Of a stretch of DNA of 47,429 bases, positions 1 through 9,733 are shown in pieces. A program made the translations under genes and the position numbers. Positions within the stretch are counted from its first letter, which is position 1. Each line of letters starts with the position of its first letter. The notes under the pieces are model-generated. The model did no database searches, had not been told where the DNA came from, and saw nothing but the letters and a program-made list of their open reading frames with translations. Origin of the DNA: CAYVCG01 sp964449985 (GTDB taxonomy: Bacteria > Bacillota > Clostridia > Lachnospirales > WRAX01); assembly GCA_964449985.1 (NCBI GenBank), contig CAYVCG010000008.1, forward strand, positions 1 to 47,429, read 5' to 3'.

Positions 1-1
1 T

Positions 2-1915
2 AGCATCGCCAATTTTGATATCGCCGGAATCTACTTTGATAGCTTTTTTATCAACACTATTGAATATAACGTCATCTCTTGAGGTTGTTCCTGCTGTTGG
101 TTCTTTTACTGTAAACGTAATATCTTTGCCTTTTGCAAGAGCTTCAGCAGCGTTTTCAGTTACAGTAATGCCAGAAACGTTGTATGACTGCCAGCCCACT
201 GGAACGTTAGTCTTAACTGTTTTAACTGTGATTGGAGCAGTGATTGTTGCAACTTTCAATGGAACTTTTTCGTTGTTAATAGCGCGTCCACCAACTGTTA
301 CATAAACATCGCCTGTAAAGTTAGCTGATGCATTAAATAAAACTGAGAATTTGAAAGAACCTAATTTGTCCTTAGTAACTGCTGCGCCTGTATTAACTAC
401 GACTTTCGTTCTCTTGAAGACAACTTTACCGGAAGTATTCTCTGCATCATATGAACCAGAAACAGCTACATTTTCTGCATCTTCAATAGTAAATGATTTG
501 AACTTAACGCCATCAAGAACTTTTCCATCAGCGTCTGTTAATGTTATTTCAAGATCTCTTTCTGCTGACCAAGTGCTTGCTGCTAACTCATAGAACTTAA
601 TAACAGCAACATCATCGCCATTAACGCCGGCTTTGATATCTTTTTTACCAGAGAAAGCTTCAGTTACTTTAGAATCATTTTTGTCAAATACTACTTTTAC
701 GCCATAATCCAAGAACAAAGCTGCTTCTACGGATTTCTTGTCAACACCAATCTTTTCAGTGGTAATAGTTTTATTACTATCCGCAGGATCTGGATACGTA
801 GTTGAAGCGCCTTCAACAGTAAGTTTGATAGTTGTGCCAAAATAGTCTGTATCTTCTGTATCTTCATCAGGAGAAACCTTTAATCCATCAATTTTGATTG
901 TTACAGCACGACCACTTACATCTGCAAATTGTTTTAATGTAAGGTAAATTTCAGTTTTGTCAATAATTTTTACATCTACAACATTAACATCATAATCAGT
1001 ACCACCAGTCGGAGGTGTAAAAACATTCTTTAACGCAGTTGTTACTTTAATATCAGACTTAGTGTTAACAAATTCATATCCAGATGAAAGAGTTAATTTA
1101 ACAGTTCCGCCATCTTTCAAGATGTTTGGAACAGATTCAGTAATTTTAACAGTATCAAGAATAACGTCTTTTCTACCGGATTTAACTTCACCTATTGAAA
1201 CAGTTGCGCCAGCAGCTCTTGTTACAGAGTTGATTTTTTCTGCAGTAGTTGGCAAAAGGTTAACTGATTGATAGGTAACGGCGATTGAAACGTCGCTACT
1301 CTTTTCAATATACAAAGATATCGGAATATTTAAAGTAACATCTTTTACTACTTTAGCTTTAGGAACAGTAACAGCTAATCTGTCTCCTTCAACCTGAATT
1401 GAAAACTCAACATTACCAGTACCATCTTTGTAGTCAAGACTCCTATAAGCCTTATCGTCATCTGCATCAACAACTGGTACATTAACAGTAGCACCGCCGC
1501 CATCTGTATATGAGTATCCTCCAAGTTCATATCCTGCAGTTCCCGCAATGTTATCATATACAGGGAATGTAGTATTTACACCAGCATTTAACTCAGAAGG
1601 CACTTTGGCAAATAAAAACTCTGCGTTTGTAAGTGTGAGGTCAAAACCAAAATCAGCTGTTGCACTAGCAGCAAATTTAACATCTACACTAGAAGCGCCA
1701 GAAACGTATTTAACTTCCTTTCCACCAACTTTTTCCGAAGCATATTTGCTAGGAGCGCTACCCTGAGTAGCAGGAGCAGTAGCTGGAACTAAAGTCTTTT
1801 CTGGGAGATTGCCATAGCCTATTACGCTAAAGCCTCCAGCTGCGAAAAGACCGAGTGTTGGAACAGCTGAAAGAGTCATAACAGCTGCCAATAATAAAGC
1901 AATTTTCTTTTTCAT
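2..1915 (-). CDS. Large secreted surface protein, amino-terminal part (cut by window edge)
   Basis: The minus-strand frame is open from an ATG at 1915 to the left edge, giving 638 residues with no stop, so the gene continues outside the window. It begins with a classic signal peptide (MKKK, a hydrophobic stretch, then small residues near 25). The mature part is rich in Thr, Val, Lys, Asp and Gly and looks like serial beta-sandwich modules, as in S-layer or adhesin-like proteins. No SLH motif appears in the visible part; it could lie in the missing carboxyl end. An AAGGAGG sequence sits 8 bases before the ATG, and a near-consensus promoter lies at 1996-2024. High expression and an S-layer-like role are inferred from these signals, not from a recognised family. 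Confidence 0.85.
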   Translation of the reverse strand, partial: MKKKIALLLAAVMTLSAVPTLGLFAAGGFSVIGYGNLPEKTLVPATAPATQGSAPSKYASEKVGGKEVKYVSGASSVDVKFAASATADFGFDLTLTNAEFLFAKVPSELNAGVNTTFPVYDNIAGTAGYELGGYSYTDGGGATVNVPVVDADDDKAYRSLDYKDGTGNVEFSIQVEGDRLAVTVPKAKVVKDVTLNIPISLYIEKSSDVSIAVTYQSVNLLPTTAEKINSVTRAAGATVSIGEVKSGRKDVILDTVKITESVPNILKDGGTVKLTLSSGYEFVNTKSDIKVTTALKNVFTPPTGGTDYDVNVVDVKIIDKTEIYLTLKQFADVSGRAVTIKIDGLKVSPDEDTEDTDYFGTTIKLTVEGASTTYPDPADSNKTITTEKIGVDKKSVEAALFLDYGVKVVFDKNDSKVTEAFSGKKDIKAGVNGDDVAVIKFYELAASTWSAERDLEITLTDADGKVLDGVKFKSFTIEDAENVAVSGSYDAENTSGKVVFKRTKVVVNTGAAVTKDKLGSFKFSVLFNASANFTGDVYVTVGGRAINNEKVPLKVATITAPITVKTVKTNVPVGWQSYNVSGITVTENAAEALAKGKDITFTVKEPTAGTTSRDDVIFNSVDKKAIKVDSGDIKIGDA

Positions 1916-1995
1916 GTTTACTTTCCTCCTTAAAATTTTAAGTAAAAGGTTTTTTGCCGAAGGCGGAAAAAGCAGACGCCTTCATAACAAAAGGA

Positions 1996-2024
1996 ATTAT
2001 AGCACTGCGTTTTTTTAACGTCAA
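1996..2024 (-). promoter_or_regulatory. Strong sigma-A-like promoter of the surface protein gene
   Basis: On the minus strand TTGACG (2019-2024) and TATAAT (1996-2001) are separated by exactly 17 bases, about 80 bases upstream of the ATG at 1915. Together with the AAGGAGG ribosome binding site this suggests a strongly expressed gene. Confidence 0.8.
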
Positions 2025-2410
2025 CAAAAACAGCCAAAGTGTAATATTACTGTAATAAAGAATATGAACCATACACCTTCGTCTTTGCTACTATAATCAG
2101 TTATGCGCATACTATAACACGGCCGTGCCCTTAATGCAACAGCTTACGCATTATTGTAACACACATGTAATATTCCCGGGTTTTTTGTACAAACATATAT
2201 AATTTGTAAGATAAAAATAAGGGTTTTACGTTCTTGGAAAAAAGAACGCCTTGCAAGGTATATGTTAAACAAATTTTATAAATTTATGCAAAGTAACATT
2301 AATTTGACTTTTTCCAATTCATAGAATAAGTTTTAAAAAACATATGCCATCTGCAACTTATACTATATAAAAACAGTATGCAATTATTTTTATCATTTTT
2401 TGTTTTTTTA

Positions 2411-2444
2411 TTCAAAAAAGAACGGCTTTAAACAAAACCGTTCT
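2411..2444 (-). terminator. Intrinsic terminator downstream of pyrG
   Basis: On the minus strand AGAACGG pairs with CCGTTCT around a 12-base loop, followed by a run of six T. It lies about 150 bases past the pyrG stop, beyond the GC-rich repeat, and is the only terminator-like signal before the next promoter. Confidence 0.7.
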
Positions 2445-2474
2445 CAGATTGTAGACAGGTAGTGGAATTTCCAA

Positions 2475-2546
2475 CAGACGGTCAATGCCGCCTCTACAAA
2501 TGGCGTAAAGCCTGAATTTCTGTAGGGGCGCGCATTGCGCGTCCGT
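2475..2546. repeat. Inverted pair of GC-rich intergenic repeat units
   Basis: TGTAGAGGCGGCATTGACC (minus strand, ending near 2498) and TGTAGGGGCGCGCATTGCGC (plus strand, from 2521) are diverged versions of one motif in opposite orientation, about 25 bases apart. From memory, similar TGTAGGGGCG..GCATTGC elements are dispersed between genes in many bacteria. No further copy was seen in this window, so dispersal here is inference. Confidence 0.5.
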
Positions 2547-2597
2547 ATGATTTTAAATAAAATCGTTCCTATATGTTAACAAAAAATTTTGACGATT

Positions 2598-4214
2598 CTA
2601 TATCCTATTAAGCGCCGCTTTCAAAAAGTCATTAAATAGCGGATGCGGCCTGTTAGGGCGGGATTTAAATTCCGGATGGAACTGCACGCCCAAAAACCAA
2701 GGATGGCTATCCTCAGAAAGCTCAATGACTTCAACAAGCCTATCATCCGGTGAAACACCGGTTATTTTAAGGCCTTTATCAAGCATAATGTCCCTAAATT
2801 CATTGTTGAATTCATAGCGATGACGATGACGTTCATAAATAAGCTCAGCGCCATCATATGCTTTTGTCAGCAAAGAATCTTTAGAAACTTTGCAAGGATA
2901 AGAGCCTAAGCGCATAGTCCCGCCTTTAGAACCGATGTCCTTCTGCTCTGGCATTATATCAATGACCTGAGCCGTAGATTCCGGCGCAAGCTCAGACGTA
3001 TTCGCATCGTGCATACCCAAAACATTTCTTGCAAATTCAATAACAGCGCATTGCATACCAAGACAAATGCCAAAAAACGGTATTTTGTTCACTCTTGCAT
3101 ATTCAATAGCCTTTATTTTTCCTTCTACGCCCCGTTCTCCGAAACCTCCGGGAACAATTATTGCATTGGCCTCTTTAAGCAAGTCAGAACATTTGTCATC
3201 ATCTGTTTCAAGCTCTTCAGCATCAATCCAATCAATTTTAACCTCTGCTTCATTATATATGCCCGCATGATATAGCGCTTCCACAATAGACAAATATGCA
3301 TCATGCAGCTCAACATATTTACCGACCAGAGCAACTCTAACATTTTTTGAAATATTTTTCTGCCTAGCGACCATTTCGCGCCAGTCTTTTAGATCAGGCT
3401 CATGCTGATCCAACTTCAGCCTCGAACAAACCTTTTGCGCAAAATCTTCTTCTTCAAGCAACAGGGGTACCTCGTATAGAGATTCTGAATCTATGTTTTG
3501 TATAACGCAACCAACCGAAACATTACAGAAAAGGGCGATTTTATCGCGCATTTCTTTAGACATCTGGCGCTCTGTCCTACAAACGATTATATCTGGCTGG
3601 ATACCTATTGACAACAATTCCTTTACAGAGTGTTGAGTTGGCTTTGTTTTCATTTCTCCTGATTTAGAAAGATATGGCATAAGCGTTACATGGATATACA
3701 TGACGTTATCATGGCCCACTTCATAAGGCATTTGCCTTATAGCCTCCAAAAACGGCAAGCCCTCAATATCCCCGACTGTTCCGCCGATTTCTGTTATAAC
3801 TATATCAGAATTTTTTTCTTTTCCAGCTCTGTAAACCATTTCCTTTATGGCGTTTGTAATATGGGGTATAACCTGAACAGTCGCACCCAAATAATCGCCC
3901 TGGCGTTCCTTATTCAAAACAGACCAATAAATCTTTCCCGTTGTTATGTTTGAGCTTATTGTGAGATTCTCGTCTATAAATCTTTCATAATGGCCGATAT
4001 CCAAATCCGTTTCGCCGCCATCATCTGTTACAAAAACCTCACCGTGCTGATACGGGCTCATCGTTCCCGGATCAATATTTATATACGGATCAAACTTTTG
4101 GTTGGTGACCTTATAGCCCCTCGCCTTTAACAAGCGCCCTAAAGACGCTGCCGTGATTCCTTTCCCTAAACCGGATACTACGCCGCCGGTTACAAAAATA
4201 TATTTGGTCTGCAT
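2598..4214 (-). CDS. pyrG: CTP synthase
   Basis: The 538-residue protein has the usual family length. CTP synthase aminates UTP to CTP using ATP and glutamine, the last step of de novo pyrimidine nucleotide synthesis, in the cytoplasm. The amino-terminal synthetase domain carries the P-loop-like GGVVSGLGKG near residues 10-19 and the Mg/UTP-site segments around DPYINIDPG and EIGGTVGDIE. The carboxyl half is a class I glutamine amidotransferase with the nucleophile in GICLGMQ (Cys384) and the His/Glu pair in FHPEF near 511-515. The ATG at 4214 follows GGGGTGG. The gene stands alone between surface-protein genes; a perfect 8-bp hairpin sits in its leader at 4247-4279. Confidence 0.98.
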   Translation of the reverse strand: MQTKYIFVTGGVVSGLGKGITAASLGRLLKARGYKVTNQKFDPYINIDPGTMSPYQHGEVFVTDDGGETDLDIGHYERFIDENLTISSNITTGKIYWSVLNKERQGDYLGATVQVIPHITNAIKEMVYRAGKEKNSDIVITEIGGTVGDIEGLPFLEAIRQMPYEVGHDNVMYIHVTLMPYLSKSGEMKTKPTQHSVKELLSIGIQPDIIVCRTERQMSKEMRDKIALFCNVSVGCVIQNIDSESLYEVPLLLEEEDFAQKVCSRLKLDQHEPDLKDWREMVARQKNISKNVRVALVGKYVELHDAYLSIVEALYHAGIYNEAEVKIDWIDAEELETDDDKCSDLLKEANAIIVPGGFGERGVEGKIKAIEYARVNKIPFFGICLGMQCAVIEFARNVLGMHDANTSELAPESTAQVIDIMPEQKDIGSKGGTMRLGSYPCKVSKDSLLTKAYDGAELIYERHRHRYEFNNEFRDIMLDKGLKITGVSPDDRLVEVIELSEDSHPWFLGVQFHPEFKSRPNRPHPLFNDFLKAALNRI

Positions 4215-4246
4215 TATTAATTTCCACCCCTGAATTTCATATATTT

Positions 4247-4279
4247 AGGCGAGCAAAAACCATCCGGCTCCGCTCGCCT
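4247..4279 (-). promoter_or_regulatory. Leader hairpin upstream of pyrG
   Basis: AGGCGAGC pairs perfectly with GCTCGCCT around a 17-base loop, ending about 30 bases before the pyrG start. pyrG leaders in Bacillota can be controlled by attenuation linked to CTP level, but no U-run follows this stem, so a classical attenuator is not shown. It could instead shape translation or be the tail of the preceding transcription unit. Confidence 0.4.
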
Positions 4280-4320
4280 TGACTTAATTCCACCAAATTA
4301 TCACAATAGAGTGTACACAA

Positions 4321-4420
4321 TATAGCGCCCAAACGCTATAGTAATTTTTAACAAAATTGAGTTTTATGCAAGTTTTATATCAACCTTCGTGCTTATACAC
4401 GCCTTTTTTCATATAAAACT
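4321..4420. repeat. Two inverted repeats after the SLH gene
   Basis: AGTTTTATAT (4371-4380) pairs with ATATAAAACT (4411-4420), with a small inner CGTG/CACG stem. TATAGCG and CGCTATA (4321-4340) form a second stem of 7 bp. Either could end the transcript of the SLH gene that stops at 4424, but neither has a clean U-run. Confidence 0.35.
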
Positions 4421-4423
4421 ATA

Positions 4424-5965
4424 CTAATTGGCAAAATTTACTATACCTTCGGAATAATCTTTTTGCAGCCCAGATCTCATATAATCAATCATAAGATTAA
4501 CCAATGCCGCGGCCTCAGCCTTTGAAATAATCTTTTTAGGGTTTATATTACCGTCAGCGTCCGGCTTTATTAATCCCAGCTTATACGCCGCATATAAATC
4601 CTTTTTGGCCCATGAGGAAACGTTTGCATCATCAACAAAAGGCGTAACAGGCGTTGGATCAGGCCCAAGATTGCCAAGCCCCAGCGTTCTCATGAGTATA
4701 ACAAGGGCTTCTTCTCTTTCCATAGCATAATCGACATAAAAATGCCCATTGCCCCTGCCGACTGCAAGCCCTGCTTTATAGGCAGCCATAATATACGGAT
4801 AATCCGCCCTGTCCGGAGAAACATCAGGGAAAACAACGCTCACTTCTACCTTCTTTTTATTCCTTGCAGTATTGTTAGCAGCAGGCAGCTCTACAGGAAG
4901 CTTAACAGACTTAACGAGCATCGTTATGAACTGCCCTCTAGTCACTGCTTGAGCCGGTTGATAGTATTTTGGGTCTCCATCCAGAATGCCCATCGCAAAA
5001 AGCTTGTTTATATCCGCTTCTGCTCCATGCCCTTTTAAAAATGCTGTGTCCGGCGCTATAAGCTGTTCGAAACTGTTATACTTACTAATTGATGTTCCGC
5101 CTTCTGTCGGATTGCCATAAAATTTTATCGGCATATTAAAAATCGTATACTGCAATCCGCTTGTATTGGACATAACTTCTCTATAGTTGCCGTCAAAGCT
5201 TATGGCTGTAGGCTCGTTTGACGAAAACTGCAACGTTTTCCCAACCGAAACACTTGGCCTGACCTGATACTGCATCTGCCAGTCCTTCGCATATATTTGA
5301 GAATCCAGCCTGTACGTTTCTGTGTTTGACCAAACACAGTCATACCCATATAATGATCCAGATGTTTCTAAAATAACTTTATCCTCACCAGAGGTATATA
5401 CCGCCCGCATTGAAACGTCACCTTTATAATAAGTTACTCCAGGCGTAATGTCTTCAAGAATGCTTACACCAAAATGCGACTGAGCCGGGTCTATAGTAAA
5501 TGTTCCCTCACCGGCAGTTATTGTTTCCCGCCATGAATGAACCTCATAGTCCTTAACGATTTGCTTTCCATCTCTTCTCCAATTAACCGTAAAAACAACG
5601 TTTCTTTTTATATCTGCTGCACCTTCTGGAACAGTTGCTGCATTGCTTTTAATATCATACGTAACTCTATATGTTCCGGAATTATCCGTATCTGTGACCG
5701 AACCCGTTGTTCTCATATTAAGAGAGCCTTCAAATTCTACCGGCTTTCCGGAAAGAAAAACAATTTCTTTATATGTGGTAGTTATATTCTCCGTCTTTTT
5801 TGCGGGGGAGGAACTAGCCAAAATAACCTCTGTCGTTTTAGGAAGGCGCTTGCCTTCATTAATTCCACCGAAAAAGCCCATCTGCCCTACTGCCGCCATA
5901 ACAGTCGTCAGGCTGCACATCACAAAAAATGTAGTCAAACATAAGCAAACTCCCAGTTTTTTCAT
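4424..5965 (-). CDS. Exported protein with carboxyl-terminal SLH domains
   Basis: The 513-residue protein starts with a signal peptide (MKKLGVCLCL..., cleavage probably after VMAA near 25). Residues about 50-310 are beta-rich with no recognised domain. Residues about 325-500 contain SLH repeats: one around LFAMGILDGDPKYY...VTRGQFI, a second around FPDVSPDRADYPYI...EREEALVIL, and a third around VSSWAKKDLYAAYKLGLI. SLH domains bind secondary cell-wall polymers and anchor proteins to the peptidoglycan surface. The ATG follows AAGGGGTG. It probably has its own transcript, since a TATAAT-like box lies near 6028-6033 and a hairpin follows at once. Function beyond wall anchoring is unknown. Confidence 0.9.
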   Translation of the reverse strand: MKKLGVCLCLTTFFVMCSLTTVMAAVGQMGFFGGINEGKRLPKTTEVILASSSPAKKTENITTTYKEIVFLSGKPVEFEGSLNMRTTGSVTDTDNSGTYRVTYDIKSNAATVPEGAADIKRNVVFTVNWRRDGKQIVKDYEVHSWRETITAGEGTFTIDPAQSHFGVSILEDITPGVTYYKGDVSMRAVYTSGEDKVILETSGSLYGYDCVWSNTETYRLDSQIYAKDWQMQYQVRPSVSVGKTLQFSSNEPTAISFDGNYREVMSNTSGLQYTIFNMPIKFYGNPTEGGTSISKYNSFEQLIAPDTAFLKGHGAEADINKLFAMGILDGDPKYYQPAQAVTRGQFITMLVKSVKLPVELPAANNTARNKKKVEVSVVFPDVSPDRADYPYIMAAYKAGLAVGRGNGHFYVDYAMEREEALVILMRTLGLGNLGPDPTPVTPFVDDANVSSWAKKDLYAAYKLGLIKPDADGNINPKKIISKAEAAALVNLMIDYMRSGLQKDYSEGIVNFAN

Positions 5966-5986
5966 ATACGCACCCCTTGCATATCA

Positions 5987-6022
5987 TCCGGCGCTCCCGC
6001 ATTAATCTCGGGATACGCCGGA
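5987..6022 (-). promoter_or_regulatory. 5' hairpin of the SLH gene transcript
   Basis: TCCGGCG and CGCCGGA enclose an inner CCCG/CGGG stem. The hairpin lies just downstream of a TATAAT box (6028-6033) that has a poor -35, so it would sit at the very 5' end of the mRNA. A 5' stem of this kind can protect against decay; that role is inference. Confidence 0.4.
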
Positions 6023-6067
6023 AAAGTATTATATCCCATTATCTATTTTTCAAATAATATTTATTTT

Positions 6068-7704
6068 TTATTTTTCAACTACTATTATATAGCCTGTTAT
6101 TTCATCACCGATTTGCACCTGAGCCGAAACTTCATCGCTCATAACTCTTATCTGGTCTCCGATTTCAAACGCAGAAGCCGTAACTATTTTGTTGTTCTTA
6201 GCTATTATTGTATTCGGCTGAGTAACAATTGAAATAGTAGCGTTCTTATTGCTAACGCTTATCCAACGTCCGCTGTCTCCGTCGTAGTAATACGCATCCT
6301 TCAAGTATACCGTATCACCATCAACTTCATAAATCGTACCCTTGACGCCTTTTGTGCTAAACGGCGCATCTACAACATAAGCTGCTCTGCTTCCATCAAC
6401 AACAATTGTATATGTCTTATCAATAACAGTGTTTTCTGTGTAGCCAATAAACTTGTCAATGCTGCCGACACCGTCTGCGTTTAGGAAGACTGTCTTGCTG
6501 TCAATAGAGAATTCCCTTTGGACAGGCGTATAATTCCAATCCATGCCTTGCAGTATACTCATAGATTGAACCTTAAAGCTCTTGCCTTCATCAACGCTTT
6601 GAATTCTTCCGCGTGCAGTAATTGTTATTGCGGATGTCGTCGGTGTGTCAATAATATCGACAACGGCTGCGCTTTCACTGCCGTTAATAACAACATAAGC
6701 ATAATCCGGGATCATAATATCCTGCGGTTCCACAAGCCTGCCGTATCTGCGAACTATCGTGCCGTTATCAGCATGAATAACATTTCCATGGCCTAAGATA
6801 GCGAACGAACCTGTTCCGGATGAATATACAACCGTATCAACAGGAAGCGCCTCATCCCTTTCGTTTCTAAACGTTACTTTTTTAACCCTCTCGCCGGAAA
6901 AATTATTTTCCAACGCCACATAAACACAAGCATCGCTTCTCTTGAAATACCGCTTCGCATAATCCAATGAAATGCGCTTGCCGTTGTAATAATACTCTAT
7001 ATCCTTTCCGGCTATGCTGTATGAAGACAGGTTGTTATAATTGCTCCAGCCGGTTTTGGTCAGCGTATATGAATCTTGAACAAGCAACTGACCTTGAACT
7101 TCATTAATACCGGCCAGGTTACCTTTTATTATCGTTGTTATAAACTGTTCTCCACCTTCAAGCACAACCTCTTTGACAGACTCCATAATATGGCCCGGGC
7201 CGATAATAGCCTGGTTGACCAAAAACTTCGCCCAGTCCCCAACTTTTATATCAGTTGCGGGGACAGGCTTGCCGCCGGATGTAACAAAAATATCATCAGC
7301 TACATCATACCATGCAGTGCCTTTATCCTCATATTCAACGAGAACAGATAGAAAACCATCAAGAGAGGAAATCTGCTTAACCTTGCCATATTTCATTATA
7401 TAATCCGTAGAGGCGCTTATAGATGAGATAGCAGTAGGATCAGCATCAGATATTGTTAGAAATACAATATCTCCGGGTTCAATCTCAGAAATATCAGAAT
7501 CGAGCGGATTATAATCAAACATAGGGAACACCTGATCTATATATCCGACTTTATCCTCAGTGTCATAATAGTGTTTTTTCTTGACCTTTAAATCGTTTTC
7601 ATAGTAATTCTTAGTAACCTCTAGACCTGTATCGTCTATTATTGTTATATAACCATATTCCAAATTATTTTCTATAACAAAGCCCCTGATTTCGTTATTA
7701 ACAA
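6068..7704 (-). CDS. Carboxyl-terminal part of an SLH surface protein (5' side lost in assembly gap)
   Basis: The frame is open from its stop at 6068 right up to the run of N, reading RGFVIENNLEYGYITIIDD before the first possible start, so the TTG at 7663 is unlikely to be a true start. The roughly 545 visible residues are repeated beta-rich modules with alternating short motifs such as GYITIIDDTG, GDIVFL, GDWAKFLV, KGTIYEVDGD and GDQIRV, typical of the tail of SLH-anchored exported proteins. No catalytic motif was recognised. Upstream of the gap, on the same strand, lies the amino-terminal half of an SLH protein with no stop of its own. The two are almost certainly one gene of about 900 residues. 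Confidence 0.8.
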
Positions 7705-7804
7705 NNNNNNNNNNNNNNNNNNNNNNNNNNNNNNNNNNNNNNNNNNNNNNNNNNNNNNNNNNNNNNNNNNNNNNNNNNNNNNNNNNNNNNNNNNNNNNNN
7801 NNNN
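7705..7804. other. Assembly gap of about 100 N
   Basis: A run of unknown bases lies inside one surface-protein gene. About 100 N is a conventional placeholder, so the true length is unknown. As given, it leaves the two coding halves in different frames. Confidence 0.95.
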
Positions 7805-8781
7805 ATATATTCGATTTCATCGCCTTCTTGAAGAACATAAAGCCCGATGACTATGCCGCCATAATACACAACCGCATCCCGTTCAGGATGATAGCTTATA
7901 GAATCGACGGTTCCATCAGCAGTTCTTATCAAAACATTCCGCCAAGCAACGCCCTGACCGGTGGTCGTATATTGATTATCCACAGTCGCACCAACAGTGC
8001 CGGTTTTCTTTTCATATCCCATCAGGTTAAAATAAAATTCATCAAGGTTTCTAAGCACCTGAGCCATTTCGGAACGCCTCATGCCAGCTTTGGGATTGAA
8101 TCTTCCCATATTGTCGCCGTTCATTATTCCGTTTACGGCCAAAGTTTCGACAGATCCCAATCTTTGGATAGAAATGTCATTAAAGTCAGAATAATTTAGC
8201 GCGCCCTGAACGGTTTTATTAGGCCCGAAAACGTTTGGATCCAGCGATTTCATTGCAAGCACAATCCAATCTGCGACGCGTTCCCTTGTTGCAGGGGCTT
8301 CTCTTAAAAAAACAAGACCGCTTTGGACAGGATTCAAAGCATCTATATATTCCTCCGGCGTTATAAGCGCCATTTGATTCGCTAGCTCTATATATCCCAG
8401 AGCCCAAGCCGAAGGCAAATCAGGTCTAATCAGCCCGGAAGCACTCAACTCAGCCCCGGCAGTAATCGCATCATTTTCAAGATTTATAAGGCGAAGCGCA
8501 AACGCCAGAGCTTCCTGATTCGTAACATATCCGTCCGGCATGTATTGCCTTCCATAACCTTTAACAAGGTTAAGCGCACCATCCCGCACAATCGCTTCTT
8601 GCGCCCAATGGCCATCTACATCATTAAATTGCAGATTTACTATAGCAGCACTGGCCTCAACCCGGCCTTGATAAGTATTTTTCACTTCATCGTTTAAAAT
8701 ATAGCTATCAGTCAACGCATAGGCGTTTATATTCGGAATAAAAAACATAACAGCCATAAAGGCCGCAACAAGCTTTTTCAT
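7805..8781 (-). CDS. Amino-terminal part of an SLH surface protein (3' side lost in assembly gap)
   Basis: I place the start at the ATG at 8781, which follows GGGGGCG and opens a signal peptide (MKKLVAAFMAVMFF, cleavage near AYA). An upstream in-frame ATG at 8838 would put about 19 non-signal residues in front. Residues about 30-260 hold SLH repeats, visible as FNDVDGHWAQEAI, the segment around LGYIELANQMALI and the YSDFNDISIQRLG / NGIMNGDNMGRFNPKAGMRR segment. The frame then enters beta-rich sequence (GVAWRNVLIRTADGTVDSI) and runs into the gap without a stop. It should join the 6068-7704 part. A bidirectional terminator at 8874-8913 separates it from the cyclophilin genes. Confidence 0.88.
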
Positions 8782-8873
8782 CAAAGCGCCCCCAATTTTT
8801 AAAATTAACATACATATATTATGTCGAAATAAAAGCAAAATTAATTAACCCTTTTAATGGTAAATTTGAATAT

Positions 8874-8913
8874 AAAAAACTCTTTAAATTTTGTAGGTTT
8901 AAAGAGTTTTTTT
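8874..8913. terminator. Bidirectional intrinsic terminator
   Basis: AAACTCTTTAAA and TTTAAAGAGTTT form a long stem with T-runs on both strands. On the minus strand it follows the stop of the lipoprotein cyclophilin gene at 8923 by about 10 bases and ends that transcript. Confidence 0.85.
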
Positions 8914-8922
8914 AACACGTAT

Positions 8923-9672
8923 TTATGACACTGTTTCAATTGTTATACTCTCGATTATAACAGGCTCAAGAGGTTTCGCATTTTCATCAACTTCAACAGC
9001 TGCTATGTTATCAACAATATCCATGCCCTCAGTAACCATTCCGAAAACAGTATGGCGATAATCAAGCCATGGAGTTCCTCCATTTTGAAGATAATAATCA
9101 CAAATCTTGGATGGATAGAACATATTCATGACGATTTCGGTTCCGTCATCAAGAGTCTGTATAACTTTATCTTGATTTTTGCTTGCATCTTCAAACTTTT
9201 GCTTGTCCTCATCCGTTAACGTCTTGTTCTGGACAATGAAGAACTGGCTTCCGTTAGTGTTGGCACCAGAATTTGCCATAGAAACCGCACCGCGAACATT
9301 ACGAACCTCAGGAGCAAATTCATCCTCAAACGGCGCTCCGTAAATGCTTTCGCCGCCAATTCCCGTTCCTTCCGGATCTCCGCCTTGGATCATAAAGTCG
9401 TTCATAACCCTGTGGAACGTTAAACCGTTATAATAACCGTTTTGCGCATGAGTTGTAAAGTTTTCGACAGCCTTGGGAGCGTATTCCGGGAAGAATTTTA
9501 TTTTTATCTCGCCGTAATTCGTCTTCATAACCGCTATTTTGTCCCCGGCTTTTGGAGCCTCAAACATATAATCGCCATTAGCTGGCGGCAAATTCGCTAC
9601 TTTCGAACTGCTACAGGATGATAAAGAAAAAGCCATACATGCAACTAACATAACCGCTAATAATTTCTTCAT
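8923..9672 (-). CDS. Lipoprotein cyclophilin (peptidyl-prolyl cis-trans isomerase)
   Basis: The 249-residue protein starts with a type II signal peptide ending in the lipobox LSSC (Cys20), so it should be a lipid-anchored extracytoplasmic protein. From about residue 40 it is a cyclophilin-type isomerase: FHRVMNDFMIQGGDP and GSQFFIV carry the catalytic Arg-Phe and Gln-Phe surfaces, and HTVFGMV the late active-site segment. An insertion of about 50 residues after FFIVQ is shared with the neighbouring paralogue. Such proteins speed proline isomerisation in exported proteins. GGAAGG precedes the ATG. It lies about 60 bases after its paralogue with no convincing terminator between, so the two are probably cotranscribed. 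Confidence 0.95.
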   Translation of the reverse strand: MKKLLAVMLVACMAFSLSSCSSSKVANLPPANGDYMFEAPKAGDKIAVMKTNYGEIKIKFFPEYAPKAVENFTTHAQNGYYNGLTFHRVMNDFMIQGGDPEGTGIGGESIYGAPFEDEFAPEVRNVRGAVSMANSGANTNGSQFFIVQNKTLTDEDKQKFEDASKNQDKVIQTLDDGTEIVMNMFYPSKICDYYLQNGGTPWLDYRHTVFGMVTEGMDIVDNIAAVEVDENAKPLEPVIIESITIETVS

Positions 9673-9733
9673 ACGTTTTTATCCTTCCATTTCTAAAAAA
9701 TATTTATTATCACATGCGGCAAAATAGGCCGCC

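Larger units (their letters stand above)
1916..2597. other. Intergenic region between the surface protein gene and pyrG
   Basis: This stretch of about 680 bases has no credible gene. It holds the surface-gene ribosome binding site and promoter (to 2024), an AT-rich segment of about 390 bases in which I recognise nothing, the terminator at 2411-2444 and the inverted GC-rich repeat at 2475-2546. Confidence 0.7.

Noticed and set aside
7661..7663. TTG as the start of the protein ending at 6068
   Set aside because: The frame stays open upstream to the assembly gap, no Shine-Dalgarno precedes it, and the upstream residues continue the same domain.
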